Shown piece after piece: positions 36,120 to 45,177 of a stretch of 64,000 nt of DNA (positions are counted from its first letter, which is position 1; each line of letters begins with the position of its first letter). The position numbers and the translations under genes were made by a program. The stretch comes from Mucilaginibacter sabulilitoris (GTDB lineage: Bacteria; Bacteroidota; Bacteroidia; Sphingobacteriales; Sphingobacteriaceae), in the NCBI RefSeq assembly GCF_034262375.1, contig NZ_CP139558.1, positions 868,001 to 932,000 of the forward strand, given 5' to 3'. The notes below the pieces were generated by a model, which saw nothing but the letters and a program-made list of their open reading frames with translations, had not been told where the DNA came from and searched no databases.

Positions 36120-37775
36120 CTAATTCAAAGCTGTCTTGCCGCTCGTTAGATATGCAGCAAATGCAGCGGCATCATAATTCGCCCCCTGAGGGGGAACTAT
36201 AACCGATTCATCTTTCGGATTGAGCAGCACGTAAAATGGCTGCGAATTACTCTGAAATTTTGATGCCTGCAGGTCGCTGTAACGGGCACCTATCGTGGTG
36301 ATCTTTTTTCCGCTGAAAGCGGAAACGTATTGCTCATTTGCGGGCAGATCCGTTTTGTCATCCACATATAACTGGATCAGCACATAATCGTTATTGATCA
36401 ATCCGTAAACGGTTTTATCCGGCCAAACGCTGGCTTCCATTTTACGGCAATTAACACAGGCATGGCCGGTGAAATCGATCATGACCGGTTTGTTTACCGA
36501 ACGCGCATAAGCCAAACCTTCCTCAAAGTCGAAGAATGGGTTCAGTCCTTGAGGCCGGTCAAAAAGCTCGGCATATTTGTGTGGTTTACTGTCTGCAATT
36601 CGAGCGTTCGATCCTGAACCGCCGCCGAGTGTCGGCGTATACAAGTCGAAATCCTGGCTGGCCTGAGGCGGCAGGAAAGCCGAAACCGATTTTAAAGGAG
36701 CGCCCCATAAACCGGGTACCATGTATACCGCAAAGGATAAAACGACGATTGACAGAAATAAACGGGGAACCGAAATATACATCAGGGCGCTATCATGAGC
36801 GAACCTGAGTTTTCCCAGGAGATACATACCGCAAAGCGCGGCCAAAACGATCCATAATACCAGGAACACTTCACGGTCAAACCAGTGCCAATGATAGGCC
36901 AGGTCAACATTGCTCAGGAATTTCAGAGAAAACGCCAGTTCTAAAAACCCGAGCACTACTTTCACGCTGTTCAGCCAACCGCCAGATTTGGGCATAGCCT
37001 GCATCAGGTTGGGGAACATGGCGAATAATGCAAAGGGAATAGACAGCGCCAGCGAGAAACCGAACATCCCCGTCGCCGGGCCTAATAACGCTCCGGACGT
37101 AGCCGCCTGTACGAGCAGCGTGCCAACGATGGGGCCGGTACAGCTGAAAGAAACCAGCGCAAGCGTCGCAGCCATAAAGAAGATACCCGCATTCCCGCCT
37201 TTATCGGCCTTTTGATCCATTTTATTGACCCAACGGCTTGGCAGTGTAATTTCAAAAGCTCCTAAGAAAGAGGCAGCGAAGACGACCAGCAAAAGGAAAA
37301 ACAGGAAGTTAAACACACCGTTTGTGGCCAGGTTATTCAGTGCGTCCGCACCAAACGAAACGGTAATGATCAACCCAAATACAACATAGATCACAATTAT
37401 GGAAATACCATATAGTAAAGCTTTCCTTACTGCGATGGCCCGGTTGTAGGAACTTTTCGTGAAATAACTGACCGTCATTGGCAACATGGGAAATATGCAG
37501 GGCATCAGTACCGCCGCGAGGCCACCAATGAAACCGGCCAGAAGAATAGACCAAAGACTCTGTTTGACCGGCGGTGACGGCTTGGTGGCTTTTATTTCGC
37601 TACCCTTTTTCAGGCTGTCCTTGCTGGTCCCGGTGGATTTGACAGCAGCGGGCTTTTGGGCGGGTATCGTCGTAAATTCAATATCATTAGTAGCAACGGT
37701 ATCTTGCGCAAAAGAGCGGCTGACAGGAAATATCAGGACCATTGACACGAGGAATAACCAGAATATTCTATTCAT
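36120..37775 (-). CDS. DsbD-like protein-disulfide reductase (transmembrane plus thioredoxin domain)
   Basis: Inner-membrane protein of 551 residues that carries electrons from cytoplasmic thioredoxin to the periplasm. A signal peptide and a short linker precede eight TM helices, with MPCIFPMLP in the first and FSCTGPIVG in the fourth, the paired reactive cysteines of the DsbD membrane domain. A thioredoxin domain with CVNC (VMIDFTGHACVNCRKME) ends the protein. The N-terminal DsbD domain is not present here but is encoded by the next gene upstream, whose stop overlaps this start. It probably keeps periplasmic thiols reduced in the copper-stress setting. Confidence 0.92.
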   Translation of the reverse strand: MNRIFWLFLVSMVLIFPVSRSFAQDTVATNDIEFTTIPAQKPAAVKSTGTSKDSLKKGSEIKATKPSPPVKQSLWSILLAGFIGGLAAVLMPCIFPMLPMTVSYFTKSSYNRAIAVRKALLYGISIIVIYVVFGLIITVSFGADALNNLATNGVFNFLFFLLLVVFAASFLGAFEITLPSRWVNKMDQKADKGGNAGIFFMAATLALVSFSCTGPIVGTLLVQAATSGALLGPATGMFGFSLALSIPFALFAMFPNLMQAMPKSGGWLNSVKVVLGFLELAFSLKFLSNVDLAYHWHWFDREVFLVLWIVLAALCGMYLLGKLRFAHDSALMYISVPRLFLSIVVLSFAVYMVPGLWGAPLKSVSAFLPPQASQDFDLYTPTLGGGSGSNARIADSKPHKYAELFDRPQGLNPFFDFEEGLAYARSVNKPVMIDFTGHACVNCRKMEASVWPDKTVYGLINNDYVLIQLYVDDKTDLPANEQYVSAFSGKKITTIGARYSDLQASKFQSNSQPFYVLLNPKDESVIVPPQGANYDAAAFAAYLTSGKTALN

Positions 37776-38230
37776 TATTTAACCGGGATGCTAAATTCAA
37801 CGTCATCAGGCGGCAGGCATTTTTCATCATTACAGGTCATAAAACTTAACTTTCCGGCAACGGTGGTTTGCCCCTTTTTCAACCTGATCTTTTGCTGGAA
37901 AATGGCGGCATTTTCAAAGTAACTTACTTCCATTGCAAACACTTTTTCCATTCTGGTCAATGGTTTGGGTTCGGCAGTTTTGCCGACCAGGCTAAACTCC
38001 TTTGAAGGCGCAAACGTAAAGGTGGTGGCCACCGGCCCGCCTTCTTTCACGTTCTGCGAATAAATATGCCAGCCTTTTTCTATGGTGGCCTTCAACAGGA
38101 CCACTGCCTCCGTCGGGCTTGTTTTTTTAGCCGCGTAACTCCAGGTAACCGGGTGTAAGATCTGGGCCTTTGATTGGGTAATCGTGAGAATGCTGATAAA
38201 CAGCAGGGTAATTATAGTTTTCATATTCAT
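37775..38230 (-). CDS. Separate DsbD N-terminal domain protein
   Basis: A 151-residue exported protein equal to the N-terminal domain of DsbD: signal peptide, then beta-sandwich with SYFENAAIFQQ and the CNDEKCLPP Cys pair. Its stop shares a base with the start of the DsbD-like gene, so the two are coupled and together make up a complete DsbD. A second copy of this domain protein lies at 62933-63376. It would receive electrons from the membrane part and pass them to periplasmic clients. Confidence 0.9.
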   Translation of the reverse strand: MNMKTIITLLFISILTITQSKAQILHPVTWSYAAKKTSPTEAVVLLKATIEKGWHIYSQNVKEGGPVATTFTFAPSKEFSLVGKTAEPKPLTRMEKVFAMEVSYFENAAIFQQKIRLKKGQTTVAGKLSFMTCNDEKCLPPDDVEFSIPVK

Positions 38231-38236
38231 AAAGTT

Positions 38237-39298
38237 TTATTGGATCATTGGTTCCGACAGGCGTGCAATCGGTTCATAGTTGGTAAAAGTTATTTCCCTT
38301 GATAAATAGCCCTCTTTAACCGGTTCCTCCTTCATCAGATCCGTGCTGAGGTATTTTTTATTACTATCGCTGAAAAGGGTAACGACAACCGCTTCCGCTC
38401 CGTATTGCTCTTTTAGTTTGATTGCGCCGATCACGTTTGCCCCCGAGGAAATTCCTACCGCCAGACCGAGCTGCGCTGACAATTTTTGAGCCATTAAAAT
38501 GGCATCGCCGTCGTTTGCCTGTATAATATTATTCAGGTCATTTAATTTCACAATTGATGGGATAAATTCATCGGATATGCCCTGAATACGATGAGAGCCG
38601 ACCTTATGGCCTGTGCTCATCGTCGGACTTTCTGCAGGCTCCAGGGGGTGCACCATCGTAGCGGGGTTTACCTGTTTCAGGTAATTGCCGATACCCATTA
38701 CCGTACCGCCCGTTCCTACGCCCGCAACAAATACGTTTGGAGTGATGCCGATTTGCTGTAATTGCGCCCAGATCTCGGGGCCGGTGGTCATTTCGTGCGC
38801 TTCCACATTGGCGTTATTTTCAAACTGGCGGGGCAAGAAAACGTTTCTCAGACTTTCCTTCATACGTTCCGCGATGGCGATGCTGCCCAGGAATCCACCT
38901 TCGGCTTTACTCACCAGGTGAATTTTTGCACCGAGGCTCTTAATAATATCCATGCGTTCCCGGCTTAACCAGTCCGGCATCATAATCAGCACCTCATGGC
39001 CAAGCGCCTTTCCTATGGCAGAAAACGATATACCGGTATTACCCGAAGTAGCTTCGATTATCCGATCTTGAGGTTTAATCAGTCCGTTCTTATAGGCCTG
39101 GTACAAAATGTACAGGGCCATCCTGTCTTTTACACTTCCCGTGAGGTTATAATGCTCGCATTTGACATAGATTTTATTGGGGTTTCCTTTATATAAATAA
39201 TGAAGTTCCACCATGGGCGTATTGCCAACCAGGTGCCATAAGTTCTTAAATTTTGCATTTAAGACTGCGGGTTCAAGTGCGGTCATAATCTGGTCCAT
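38237..39298 (-). CDS. PLP-dependent cysteine synthase family protein
   Basis: Cytoplasmic beta-replacing enzyme of fold-type II, 353 residues. TGSVKDR carries the PLP lysine, SGNTG binds the substrate carboxylate and GVGTGGTVMG the phosphate, as in cysteine synthase and cystathionine beta-synthase. The C-terminal 60 residues extend past the usual CysK end. It may make cysteine from O-acetylserine, feeding the thiol systems nearby. It is divergent from an Lrp-type gene at 39463, which may control it. Confidence 0.85.
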   Translation of the reverse strand: MDQIMTALEPAVLNAKFKNLWHLVGNTPMVELHYLYKGNPNKIYVKCEHYNLTGSVKDRMALYILYQAYKNGLIKPQDRIIEATSGNTGISFSAIGKALGHEVLIMMPDWLSRERMDIIKSLGAKIHLVSKAEGGFLGSIAIAERMKESLRNVFLPRQFENNANVEAHEMTTGPEIWAQLQQIGITPNVFVAGVGTGGTVMGIGNYLKQVNPATMVHPLEPAESPTMSTGHKVGSHRIQGISDEFIPSIVKLNDLNNIIQANDGDAILMAQKLSAQLGLAVGISSGANVIGAIKLKEQYGAEAVVVTLFSDSNKKYLSTDLMKEEPVKEGYLSREITFTNYEPIARLSEPMIQ

Positions 39299-39462
39299 CG
39301 GAGGTAATTGATTAAGTAAAAGTCCGCAGGACTTTATAGAAGTGCAATCCTTTTCTATTTTTCCAGAAATTATAAGGCAAAACGGTAAAATATTTTGTAT
39401 TTTTCTGTACCAACTGGTATGTTTTTATATTAAACTTGTTCTTTTATCAGCACGCACCCAAA

Positions 39463-39930
39463 ATGGCACTATCCGAAATTGATCGTACAGACCGTGAAAT
39501 CCTCCGTTTATTACAGGAAAATGCAGAATTTAGCAATAAGGAACTTGCTCACAAACTGAATAAATCGCTGCCCACGATTCATGAACGCATCCGTAAACTG
39601 AAAGAAACCGGGTTTATTAAAAAGGTGGTCGCCCTCCTTGACAAGAAAAAAGTGGACCGAAATTTAATAGCCTTTAGCCAGGTTGTATTAAGTGATCACA
39701 CCGCCGAAACATTACTTGATTTTGAGCGGGAAGTAGCCCGGTTCCCCGAGGTGATGGAATGTTTCCAGATGGCAGGATCATGTGATTTTTTATTACGCAT
39801 AGCAACGGCGGATATGGACGCTTATCAGGAATTTTACCGTTTAAAACTTTCCCTGTTACCCCGGATCATTACTATCAATACTTTTTTCGTGTTGACTGAG
39901 ATCAAAAGTGTTACAGCCTATCCGATATAA
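39463..39930 (+). CDS. Lrp/AsnC family transcriptional regulator
   Basis: A 155-residue regulator: an N-terminal HTH (about 8-55, DREILRLLQENAEFSNKELAHKL), a linker, and the RAM ligand-binding domain (about 70-150, FPEVMECFQMAGSCDFLLRI). The ATG at 39463 (MALSEIDRTD) is chosen over a TTG 27 nt upstream. It is divergent from the cysteine synthase gene with a 164-nt gap, so amino-acid-responsive control of that gene is likely, by family analogy. Confidence 0.92.
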   Translation: MALSEIDRTDREILRLLQENAEFSNKELAHKLNKSLPTIHERIRKLKETGFIKKVVALLDKKKVDRNLIAFSQVVLSDHTAETLLDFEREVARFPEVMECFQMAGSCDFLLRIATADMDAYQEFYRLKLSLLPRIITINTFFVLTEIKSVTAYPI

Positions 39931-40038
39931 TGACTGGATATATTCAGAATAAAAAACACACTTGTCTGTTTTAATGATTTTTTACATATTTGAGCTTTGC
40001 CACCACAAATAATATAACTGAATTAATCTTACAACCAC

Positions 40039-41022
40039 ATGAAAAAAATTGCCATTAATGGCTTTGGCCGCATCGGCCGTGCCGCCTTAAAGATCATATT
40101 TGAGACTGCCGACCTGGAACTGGTGGGCATCAATGACCTGATGAGTATAGAAAATGCCGCCTACCTGCTGAAATATGACAGTATCTACGGCAAATACGAA
40201 AGAGAGGTAAGATATGAGGGGGACAGCCTGATCGTTGGCGGTAAAACCATCAGGTATTCTAACATCCGGGAGATTGAGAACCTGCCATGGAAAGCGCTTG
40301 GAGCGGACGTTGTTATTGAAAGTACCGGTTTGTTCACCAATTACGCTGCCGCGGAAAAACACATTCTTGCAGGTGCTAAAAATGTTGTTATTTCAGGACC
40401 GACCAAGGATACCCCAACAATAGTTCATGGTGTTAATACTGAAGAAGGCAAAGTGTCCATTTTCTCCTGCGCCAGCTGTACCACCAACAGCATCAGCCCG
40501 GTGATTGAAGTTTTAGGCCGCAGGCTGGGTATTAAAAAAGCTATCTTGAATACGACACACGGATATACCGCGTCACAGACGTTGGTGGATGCGCCGTCAA
40601 AACGGGAGCCGCGCATGGGCAGGGCTGCCGGAATCAACCTTTCGCCTGCCGCGACCGGGGCTGCTATTGCTACTACGAAAGCCCTGCCGCAATATGCGGG
40701 TAAATTCGATGGTATCGCTGTTCGTGTCCCTGTACCGGTAGGTTCTATTTCAGATATTACTTTTATAGCTGAAAGACCCACTACCGCGGAGGAGATCAAT
40801 GCCATTCTGACCGAAGAAGCGGCAACCGACAGATATCGTAAAGTACTTGCGGTGACTAACGAACCACTGGTTTCGACTGATATTATCAAGAGCCCGGTTG
40901 CCGCTACCATCGACCTGGAGATGACCCGCGTGGTCGACGGTGACCTGGTTAAGGTAATGGCCTGGTATGACAATGAATGGGGTTTCACCAATCAGATGAT
41001 CAGACAGATCCAGTCCCTTTAA
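40039..41022 (+). CDS. gap: Type I glyceraldehyde-3-phosphate dehydrogenase
   Basis: Glycolytic NAD-dependent enzyme, 327 residues, cytoplasmic. The Rossmann domain begins INGFGRIGRAAL; the acidic residue in GINDL suits NAD. The catalytic Cys is Cys147 in SCASCTTNS (the usual sequence is SNASCTTN, so the preceding Cys is a difference). The C-terminal motif WYDNEWGFTNQM is intact. It lies in accessory sequence, so it may be a second gap gene. It is monocistronic. Confidence 0.93.
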   Translation: MKKIAINGFGRIGRAALKIIFETADLELVGINDLMSIENAAYLLKYDSIYGKYEREVRYEGDSLIVGGKTIRYSNIREIENLPWKALGADVVIESTGLFTNYAAAEKHILAGAKNVVISGPTKDTPTIVHGVNTEEGKVSIFSCASCTTNSISPVIEVLGRRLGIKKAILNTTHGYTASQTLVDAPSKREPRMGRAAGINLSPAATGAAIATTKALPQYAGKFDGIAVRVPVPVGSISDITFIAERPTTAEEINAILTEEAATDRYRKVLAVTNEPLVSTDIIKSPVAATIDLEMTRVVDGDLVKVMAWYDNEWGFTNQMIRQIQSL

Positions 41023-41337
41023 ACAATGTAAATTTGGTTTCCCGAAAGGGTAGGATGTGGCGGTTACCTGTCGCGTCCCGACTTGCTTTTAGTTGCCGGA
41101 AACAAACCGGGAAACCATACAGGTGCCTATAATGGCCGGATTAGTGTATTTCCCAAATTTAACAATAAGTCGCCATTCAGGCGGCTTATTTCGTCAAAGG
41201 ATTTTCCAGAATAAACTCGGCCATTAAATGAAATACACCTAAATCATTGAAGAAACATAAAACCTCCAAGCTTAACGCAAGGGGTTGTATATAAGCAGCC
41301 CCCTTTCTACATTAGTATATCTATCAAACCTTATTAC
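41023..41337. other. Intergenic region between GAPDH and the 454-residue gene
   Basis: About 315 bp without a gene. A weak hairpin lies at 41167-41187 (AAGTCGCC / GGCGGCTT), possibly ending the GAPDH transcript. An imperfect hairpin at about 41278-41309 (AAGGGGTTG / CAGCCCCCTT) stands 30 nt before the next gene and could be a leader element. Confidence 0.45.
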
Positions 41338-42702
41338 ATGGGAAGTATAACCTACGATTTTTTAGCCGACAGCCTTTTTCTGAACCAAAATGCGATCAAT
41401 ACAGCGTTTAAAAATGAATCTGATGAACGCATAGAGAAAGAACTTGCCGATTACCGGGAACATTGTCTTAAGAATTTAGAGAACCTGAAAAAAGAGATTA
41501 ATGAAAACGCGTCCACGCTGAGCGTGTTTTCCTCCACTGATGATACGCCCATAGATCTGCTTAAACAGACAGCGCTTTATATGGACCAGTACGTCGTTTC
41601 AGACCCTTTATTTCGCTACACAAACCTTTTTACGAACGAAGAAACGGTCATGTCCCAACAGTTGGGGTTCCCGCAGAAAAAACATCACGGGGATGGTTTG
41701 GTCAAAGCAGCCAAATATCTAAAAGAGATCACACCAATGGTTGCCGGTAATTTTGTCAAAATATTTCCGGTGAGCTATCATTTTGAGCCACCTAAAGAAC
41801 TACCCTTCAATATACCCGTTGATTACTACAACAATATCTTACCACGAGAAATCCTGAATTTCTTTCACGAAAACAAAATTGTCAATGGCCTGGAGAAAAT
41901 GCCGGAAGGGGGGTGGGCTGTACGGGATGGCCAAGAACTTCAACCTTGCCGTGGTATTACTATTGATTTTGGAAATATCGGACATCATAGCAGCATGTTA
42001 TATTTTCTTCATGAAATGGAGATCTTACACTATGATGAACGCACAAAACGTATGCAATACCGCCAATATCTTCCAGAAACGCCACCGGATGAGGCGCATT
42101 TTAATGCCTGGGTACAACAGTCGGTTAATTCTGCCGCACGCGCTTATTTTGATACAACTTTTGGGGAGATCTATATTGCGTCCCAATTGAAGTCCAGTTA
42201 TATCTGTGAAGACGCATTCACCAACGATCTGATTTCCAAAGATTTTCAGAAGAATGATTCGATATCCAGCTATACTGCTAATCAGATGCTTAACATTGAG
42301 TTACCATTTTTAGACAAAATTGACGTTGATAAGCTAATGCAGATTCGCCAAAATGACGCGGATGTGTTTACAAACTTCAGGGTAGAATTAGAAAAACAAT
42401 TCCGGGAAATACGGGCGATCACAGATCCCGAGCAAATTCGCCTGAAAACAGAAAATATTTTTCATGAATTAAATGAAGTTCAAGGCCATAAAGTAAAAAT
42501 GAAATTAGACCATCTCAAAAAGCAGGTGTTTCTTAACTCGGCACTTGCGATAGGCGGGCTCGTCGGAACTGTCCCTACTGCCGGAATCAGCCTGATCAGT
42601 ACAGCCGTTGCTGCTGCCAAAGGCTATAAGGATTATAGGGATTACTTATCCTATGTGAAAGAAAATCCTGCTTATTTTCTCTGGAATGTGATTAACCGAT
42701 AA
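41338..42702 (+). CDS. Protein of unknown function, partner of a SIR2 gene
   Basis: A 454-residue protein I cannot place. It has an N-terminal helical part with charged stretches (about 30-60), a central part with many aromatics and His (RGITIDFGNIGHHSSMLYFLHEMEILHYDE), a long helical section (about 340-400), and near the C-terminus a Gly/Ala/Thr-rich hydrophobic stretch, LAIGGLVGTVPTAGISLISTAVAAAK, which could insert in a membrane. The SIR2 gene follows 28 nt later, so the two look like an operon. As in other two-gene SIR2 systems, it could be sensor or regulator; this is inference. Confidence 0.65.
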   Translation: MGSITYDFLADSLFLNQNAINTAFKNESDERIEKELADYREHCLKNLENLKKEINENASTLSVFSSTDDTPIDLLKQTALYMDQYVVSDPLFRYTNLFTNEETVMSQQLGFPQKKHHGDGLVKAAKYLKEITPMVAGNFVKIFPVSYHFEPPKELPFNIPVDYYNNILPREILNFFHENKIVNGLEKMPEGGWAVRDGQELQPCRGITIDFGNIGHHSSMLYFLHEMEILHYDERTKRMQYRQYLPETPPDEAHFNAWVQQSVNSAARAYFDTTFGEIYIASQLKSSYICEDAFTNDLISKDFQKNDSISSYTANQMLNIELPFLDKIDVDKLMQIRQNDADVFTNFRVELEKQFREIRAITDPEQIRLKTENIFHELNEVQGHKVKMKLDHLKKQVFLNSALAIGGLVGTVPTAGISLISTAVAAAKGYKDYRDYLSYVKENPAYFLWNVINR

Positions 42703-42730
42703 TGAATACGTGCGTAAATAATTAACTATC

Positions 42731-43621
42731 ATGATGAAAAGACCACTGGCGCTGCTTATCGGTAACGGGATTAACGACTCCACTCCCGGCAAGGGCTGGG
42801 GTGATGTCTTAGATGACATTGCCGCGCATTGCGGATTACCAGCCCTGAACAAAAAAGGCAAACCGTTTCCCGTGATCTATGACGAAATATTTCTTCGCGC
42901 TTTAAAAACCAGGGACTGGGATGAATTAGAGGTAAAGAGATTTATCGCAACCGCAGTAAACGAGATCAGTTCGAATGAGCTGCACGCAAGGGTCAGGGCA
43001 ATGAACGCTGAGCATGTCATGACCACTAATTATGATTATGCCATTCAAGGCATTCGGCCACAGAAAAACGAGGGATTAGTTTTTGAAACAACCTATAGTA
43101 TCTTTCGTAAACACCAATTTGGCGAGACCACTTACTGGCATATTCATGGGGAATGCAATTACCCGGCCTCGATCAATCTTGGTTATGAGCATTATTGCGG
43201 GCAATTGCAACATATGCGTAACTATACCGTCAATGGTACTCAATACCAGTCTAAAGAGGTACCCAAAAAATCGTTGGTTGGGCGACTCCGTTCAAACCAG
43301 GAACCAGGCTTTCATTCCTGGATAGACCTCTTTTTTACACACGATGTTCATATTATTGGCCTGACGTTAGATTTTGTGGAAACAGATTTATGGTGGCTGC
43401 TTACCTATCGTGCACGATTGAAATATTATAAATCGAAACGTAAAGGAACGAATTCTATAAAGGTGGACAATCAGATTCACTATTATTTGCCTGAGAAATA
43501 TGAGAAAGAGGCAGAGTCCAAATTACAGGTGATGGAAGCGAATGATGTGGTCATTCACCGTATTCCGGGCCCGGATAAAACGCCATACTATCAGGAAGTA
43601 TTTGATAGGATCAGCAAATAG
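42731..43621 (+). CDS. Small stand-alone SIR2-like protein
   Basis: A 296-residue protein with the SIR2-like (SIR2_2) signature: LIGNGIN at 9-15, TTNYD at 98-102, WHIHGE at 136-141 with His139, and IIGLTLDFVETD. The Asn and His seen in catalytic sirtuins and SIR2-type NADases are kept, so NAD+ cleavage is plausible. It lacks the long helical C-terminus of the SIR2 protein at 20197-23859. It follows the 454-residue gene in one operon and converges with a potassium-channel-like gene 8 nt beyond its stop. Two ATG codons in tandem are possible starts. Confidence 0.8.
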   Translation: MMKRPLALLIGNGINDSTPGKGWGDVLDDIAAHCGLPALNKKGKPFPVIYDEIFLRALKTRDWDELEVKRFIATAVNEISSNELHARVRAMNAEHVMTTNYDYAIQGIRPQKNEGLVFETTYSIFRKHQFGETTYWHIHGECNYPASINLGYEHYCGQLQHMRNYTVNGTQYQSKEVPKKSLVGRLRSNQEPGFHSWIDLFFTHDVHIIGLTLDFVETDLWWLLTYRARLKYYKSKRKGTNSIKVDNQIHYYLPEKYEKEAESKLQVMEANDVVIHRIPGPDKTPYYQEVFDRISK

Positions 43622-43628
43622 TAAGATG

Positions 43629-44363
43629 TTATTTTGAAGGACAATTGTCTGATTGTTGATTTGCCAATCCTGCCTTGCTGAAATTCGCCATCATATTGGT
43701 GATGATCACTACAACGAAAAATAAGGATACCATGACCTGAAGACAAACCAGAAATTGGGCGGGTGCCGAGGCAGCCGATATATCCCCATAGCCTACAGTA
43801 GCACCTGTAACGAAACTATAATATACCGCCTGAGTTGAGGTTAAATGATGGGTACCTACATCGATCTGGTTATGAATAATAAATGCATAACCCTTTGCCG
43901 GATTTTGATACTGGTCACAAAACAGATAGGCACCAGCGAAGCAAACTGCAATTTCGACGTAGTTGACAAATGCCATGATGAGATTGCGTTTGGGGCTAAC
44001 CTCCTCGCGCCATTCCTTATTTAGAAAGATGCGGCAAAGTAAAGCATGGAAAGTATCGAATCCGGCAATGAACAGGATAATTAAGCCGATCCAAAGGGCA
44101 GCTAATCCTGAAAAAACAACCACCGACACGATAAGTAATTTAAAGAAGGCATAAATCTCTATATCTTTTCGTCGTCTCAGCAGCAATTTACCATCCGAAC
44201 ATTTTTTAATATAGGCAGATGGGACAACAAAACATAAACGTTGCAGAACCATTCGTAACCCCCATTCCACCCCGTAGGTTTTTTGGCCCAGGTTATCGCG
44301 TATTTCTACTAGCCGTTCTCTTTGCGTCTCAAAATAGGATTTGGTTATTTCGTTTTCGATCAT
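43629..44363 (-). CDS. Potassium-channel-like membrane protein
   Basis: A 244-residue protein with four hydrophobic segments: about 75-105 (two helices), 128-150, and a pore-helix plus helix region at about 185-235. The selectivity filter TVGYGD is intact (AVYYSFVTGATVGYGDIS), as in two-TM potassium channels of the Ion_trans_2 type. No ligand-binding RCK domain is visible. It lies convergent to the SIR2 gene and downstream of the next gene in the minus direction. It may be a stress or defence effector that depolarises the membrane, or a plain channel. Confidence 0.8.
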   Translation of the reverse strand: MIENEITKSYFETQRERLVEIRDNLGQKTYGVEWGLRMVLQRLCFVVPSAYIKKCSDGKLLLRRRKDIEIYAFFKLLIVSVVVFSGLAALWIGLIILFIAGFDTFHALLCRIFLNKEWREEVSPKRNLIMAFVNYVEIAVCFAGAYLFCDQYQNPAKGYAFIIHNQIDVGTHHLTSTQAVYYSFVTGATVGYGDISAASAPAQFLVCLQVMVSLFFVVVIITNMMANFSKAGLANQQSDNCPSK

Positions 44364-44411
44364 GGTGATTTTAATCCAGGGTAAACTATTATAAAGATAT
44401 CCGCGATTCCA

Positions 44412-44987
44412 TTAAATCACTGGCTCCCGTGTATCACTGGCTTTTCTCAACCTTTGCAATCGACCACCCGCACCAATGCGTTTTTTTAGCCCTTTGTCCA
44501 GTTTGTTAAAGGCAAGGTCTTCACGCATAGCATCAATCACATCATCGAAAATATCATTTATCTGTGTCTCGAATTCATCGGTCTTGCCGGCTTTTGCTGT
44601 ATCATTTAAGAAATCATCGTGATTAAATAAAGCAAAGAAATTATCTATAGGTTCCAATACCTCATCAGGAAGTACAAGTGTTTGCTCGTAAATAGTGTCC
44701 TCCATTAAATAATAGGCTTTAGCCAGTTCCTCCTCCAGCTCCTCCTTTGCTTTGACCAACTCACGTGCCGGAAGTTCTAATATTTGGTATTCGTGTGCGC
44801 ATTCCAGGTAAACAGCTGCTGCTGTATTGAGGGCTGCGATCACCGCCCTGTAACTTTTGAATTTTTCCTCAAATAATTTATTCTCGTTGGGCAGTTTTCG
44901 GCTCACCCGGTAGTTCAAACAAGAAACAATAAATGCGCTGCCCGCGAATGCGGCACTAAGAGCGCTAATGAGTATGGGATAATTCAT
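44412..44987 (-). CDS. Membrane-anchored coiled-coil protein of unknown function
   Basis: A 191-residue protein starting at the ATG at 44987 (MNYPILISALSAAFAGSAF). One N-terminal TM helix (about 4-26) is followed by a highly charged, mostly helical domain with coiled-coil potential at about 75-110 (ELVKAKEELEEELAKAYYL) and a basic C-terminal end. I recognise no family. It lies 48 nt upstream of the channel-like gene in the same direction, so the two may form a unit. Confidence 0.6.
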   Translation of the reverse strand: MNYPILISALSAAFAGSAFIVSCLNYRVSRKLPNENKLFEEKFKSYRAVIAALNTAAAVYLECAHEYQILELPARELVKAKEELEEELAKAYYLMEDTIYEQTLVLPDEVLEPIDNFFALFNHDDFLNDTAKAGKTDEFETQINDIFDDVIDAMREDLAFNKLDKGLKKRIGAGGRLQRLRKASDTREPVI

Positions 44988-45146
44988 TTTGTGATATGCT
45001 AAGTTTACCGTGCAATTTACAAAAAGAGCAGACACCAACTTGTTAATTATAGCACGTCGTTATCTTCCAATGAAAGTTATTGGGATGGCGCGCCCCGTGT
45101 TTTCTCCGCGAGGATGAAAGTATACGAAAACAGGGGGCGATAAGCG

Positions 45147-45166
45147 GGGCGGGCGAATGCCCGCCC
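45147..45166 (-). terminator. GC-rich hairpin after the DUF2493 gene
   Basis: GGGCGGGC (45147-45154) and GCCCGCCC (45159-45166) are exact complements around GAAT. It lies 11 nt past the stop of the last gene of the leftward block. T-rich sequence is scarce, so termination is inferred from position. Confidence 0.45.
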
Positions 45167-45177
45167 GCCGGACGATT

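Noticed and set aside
40425..40991. 188-codon open frame antisense to the GAPDH gene
   Set aside because: It is the reverse shadow of a strongly conserved gene, with low-complexity Ser/Val/Ala sequence and no motif.
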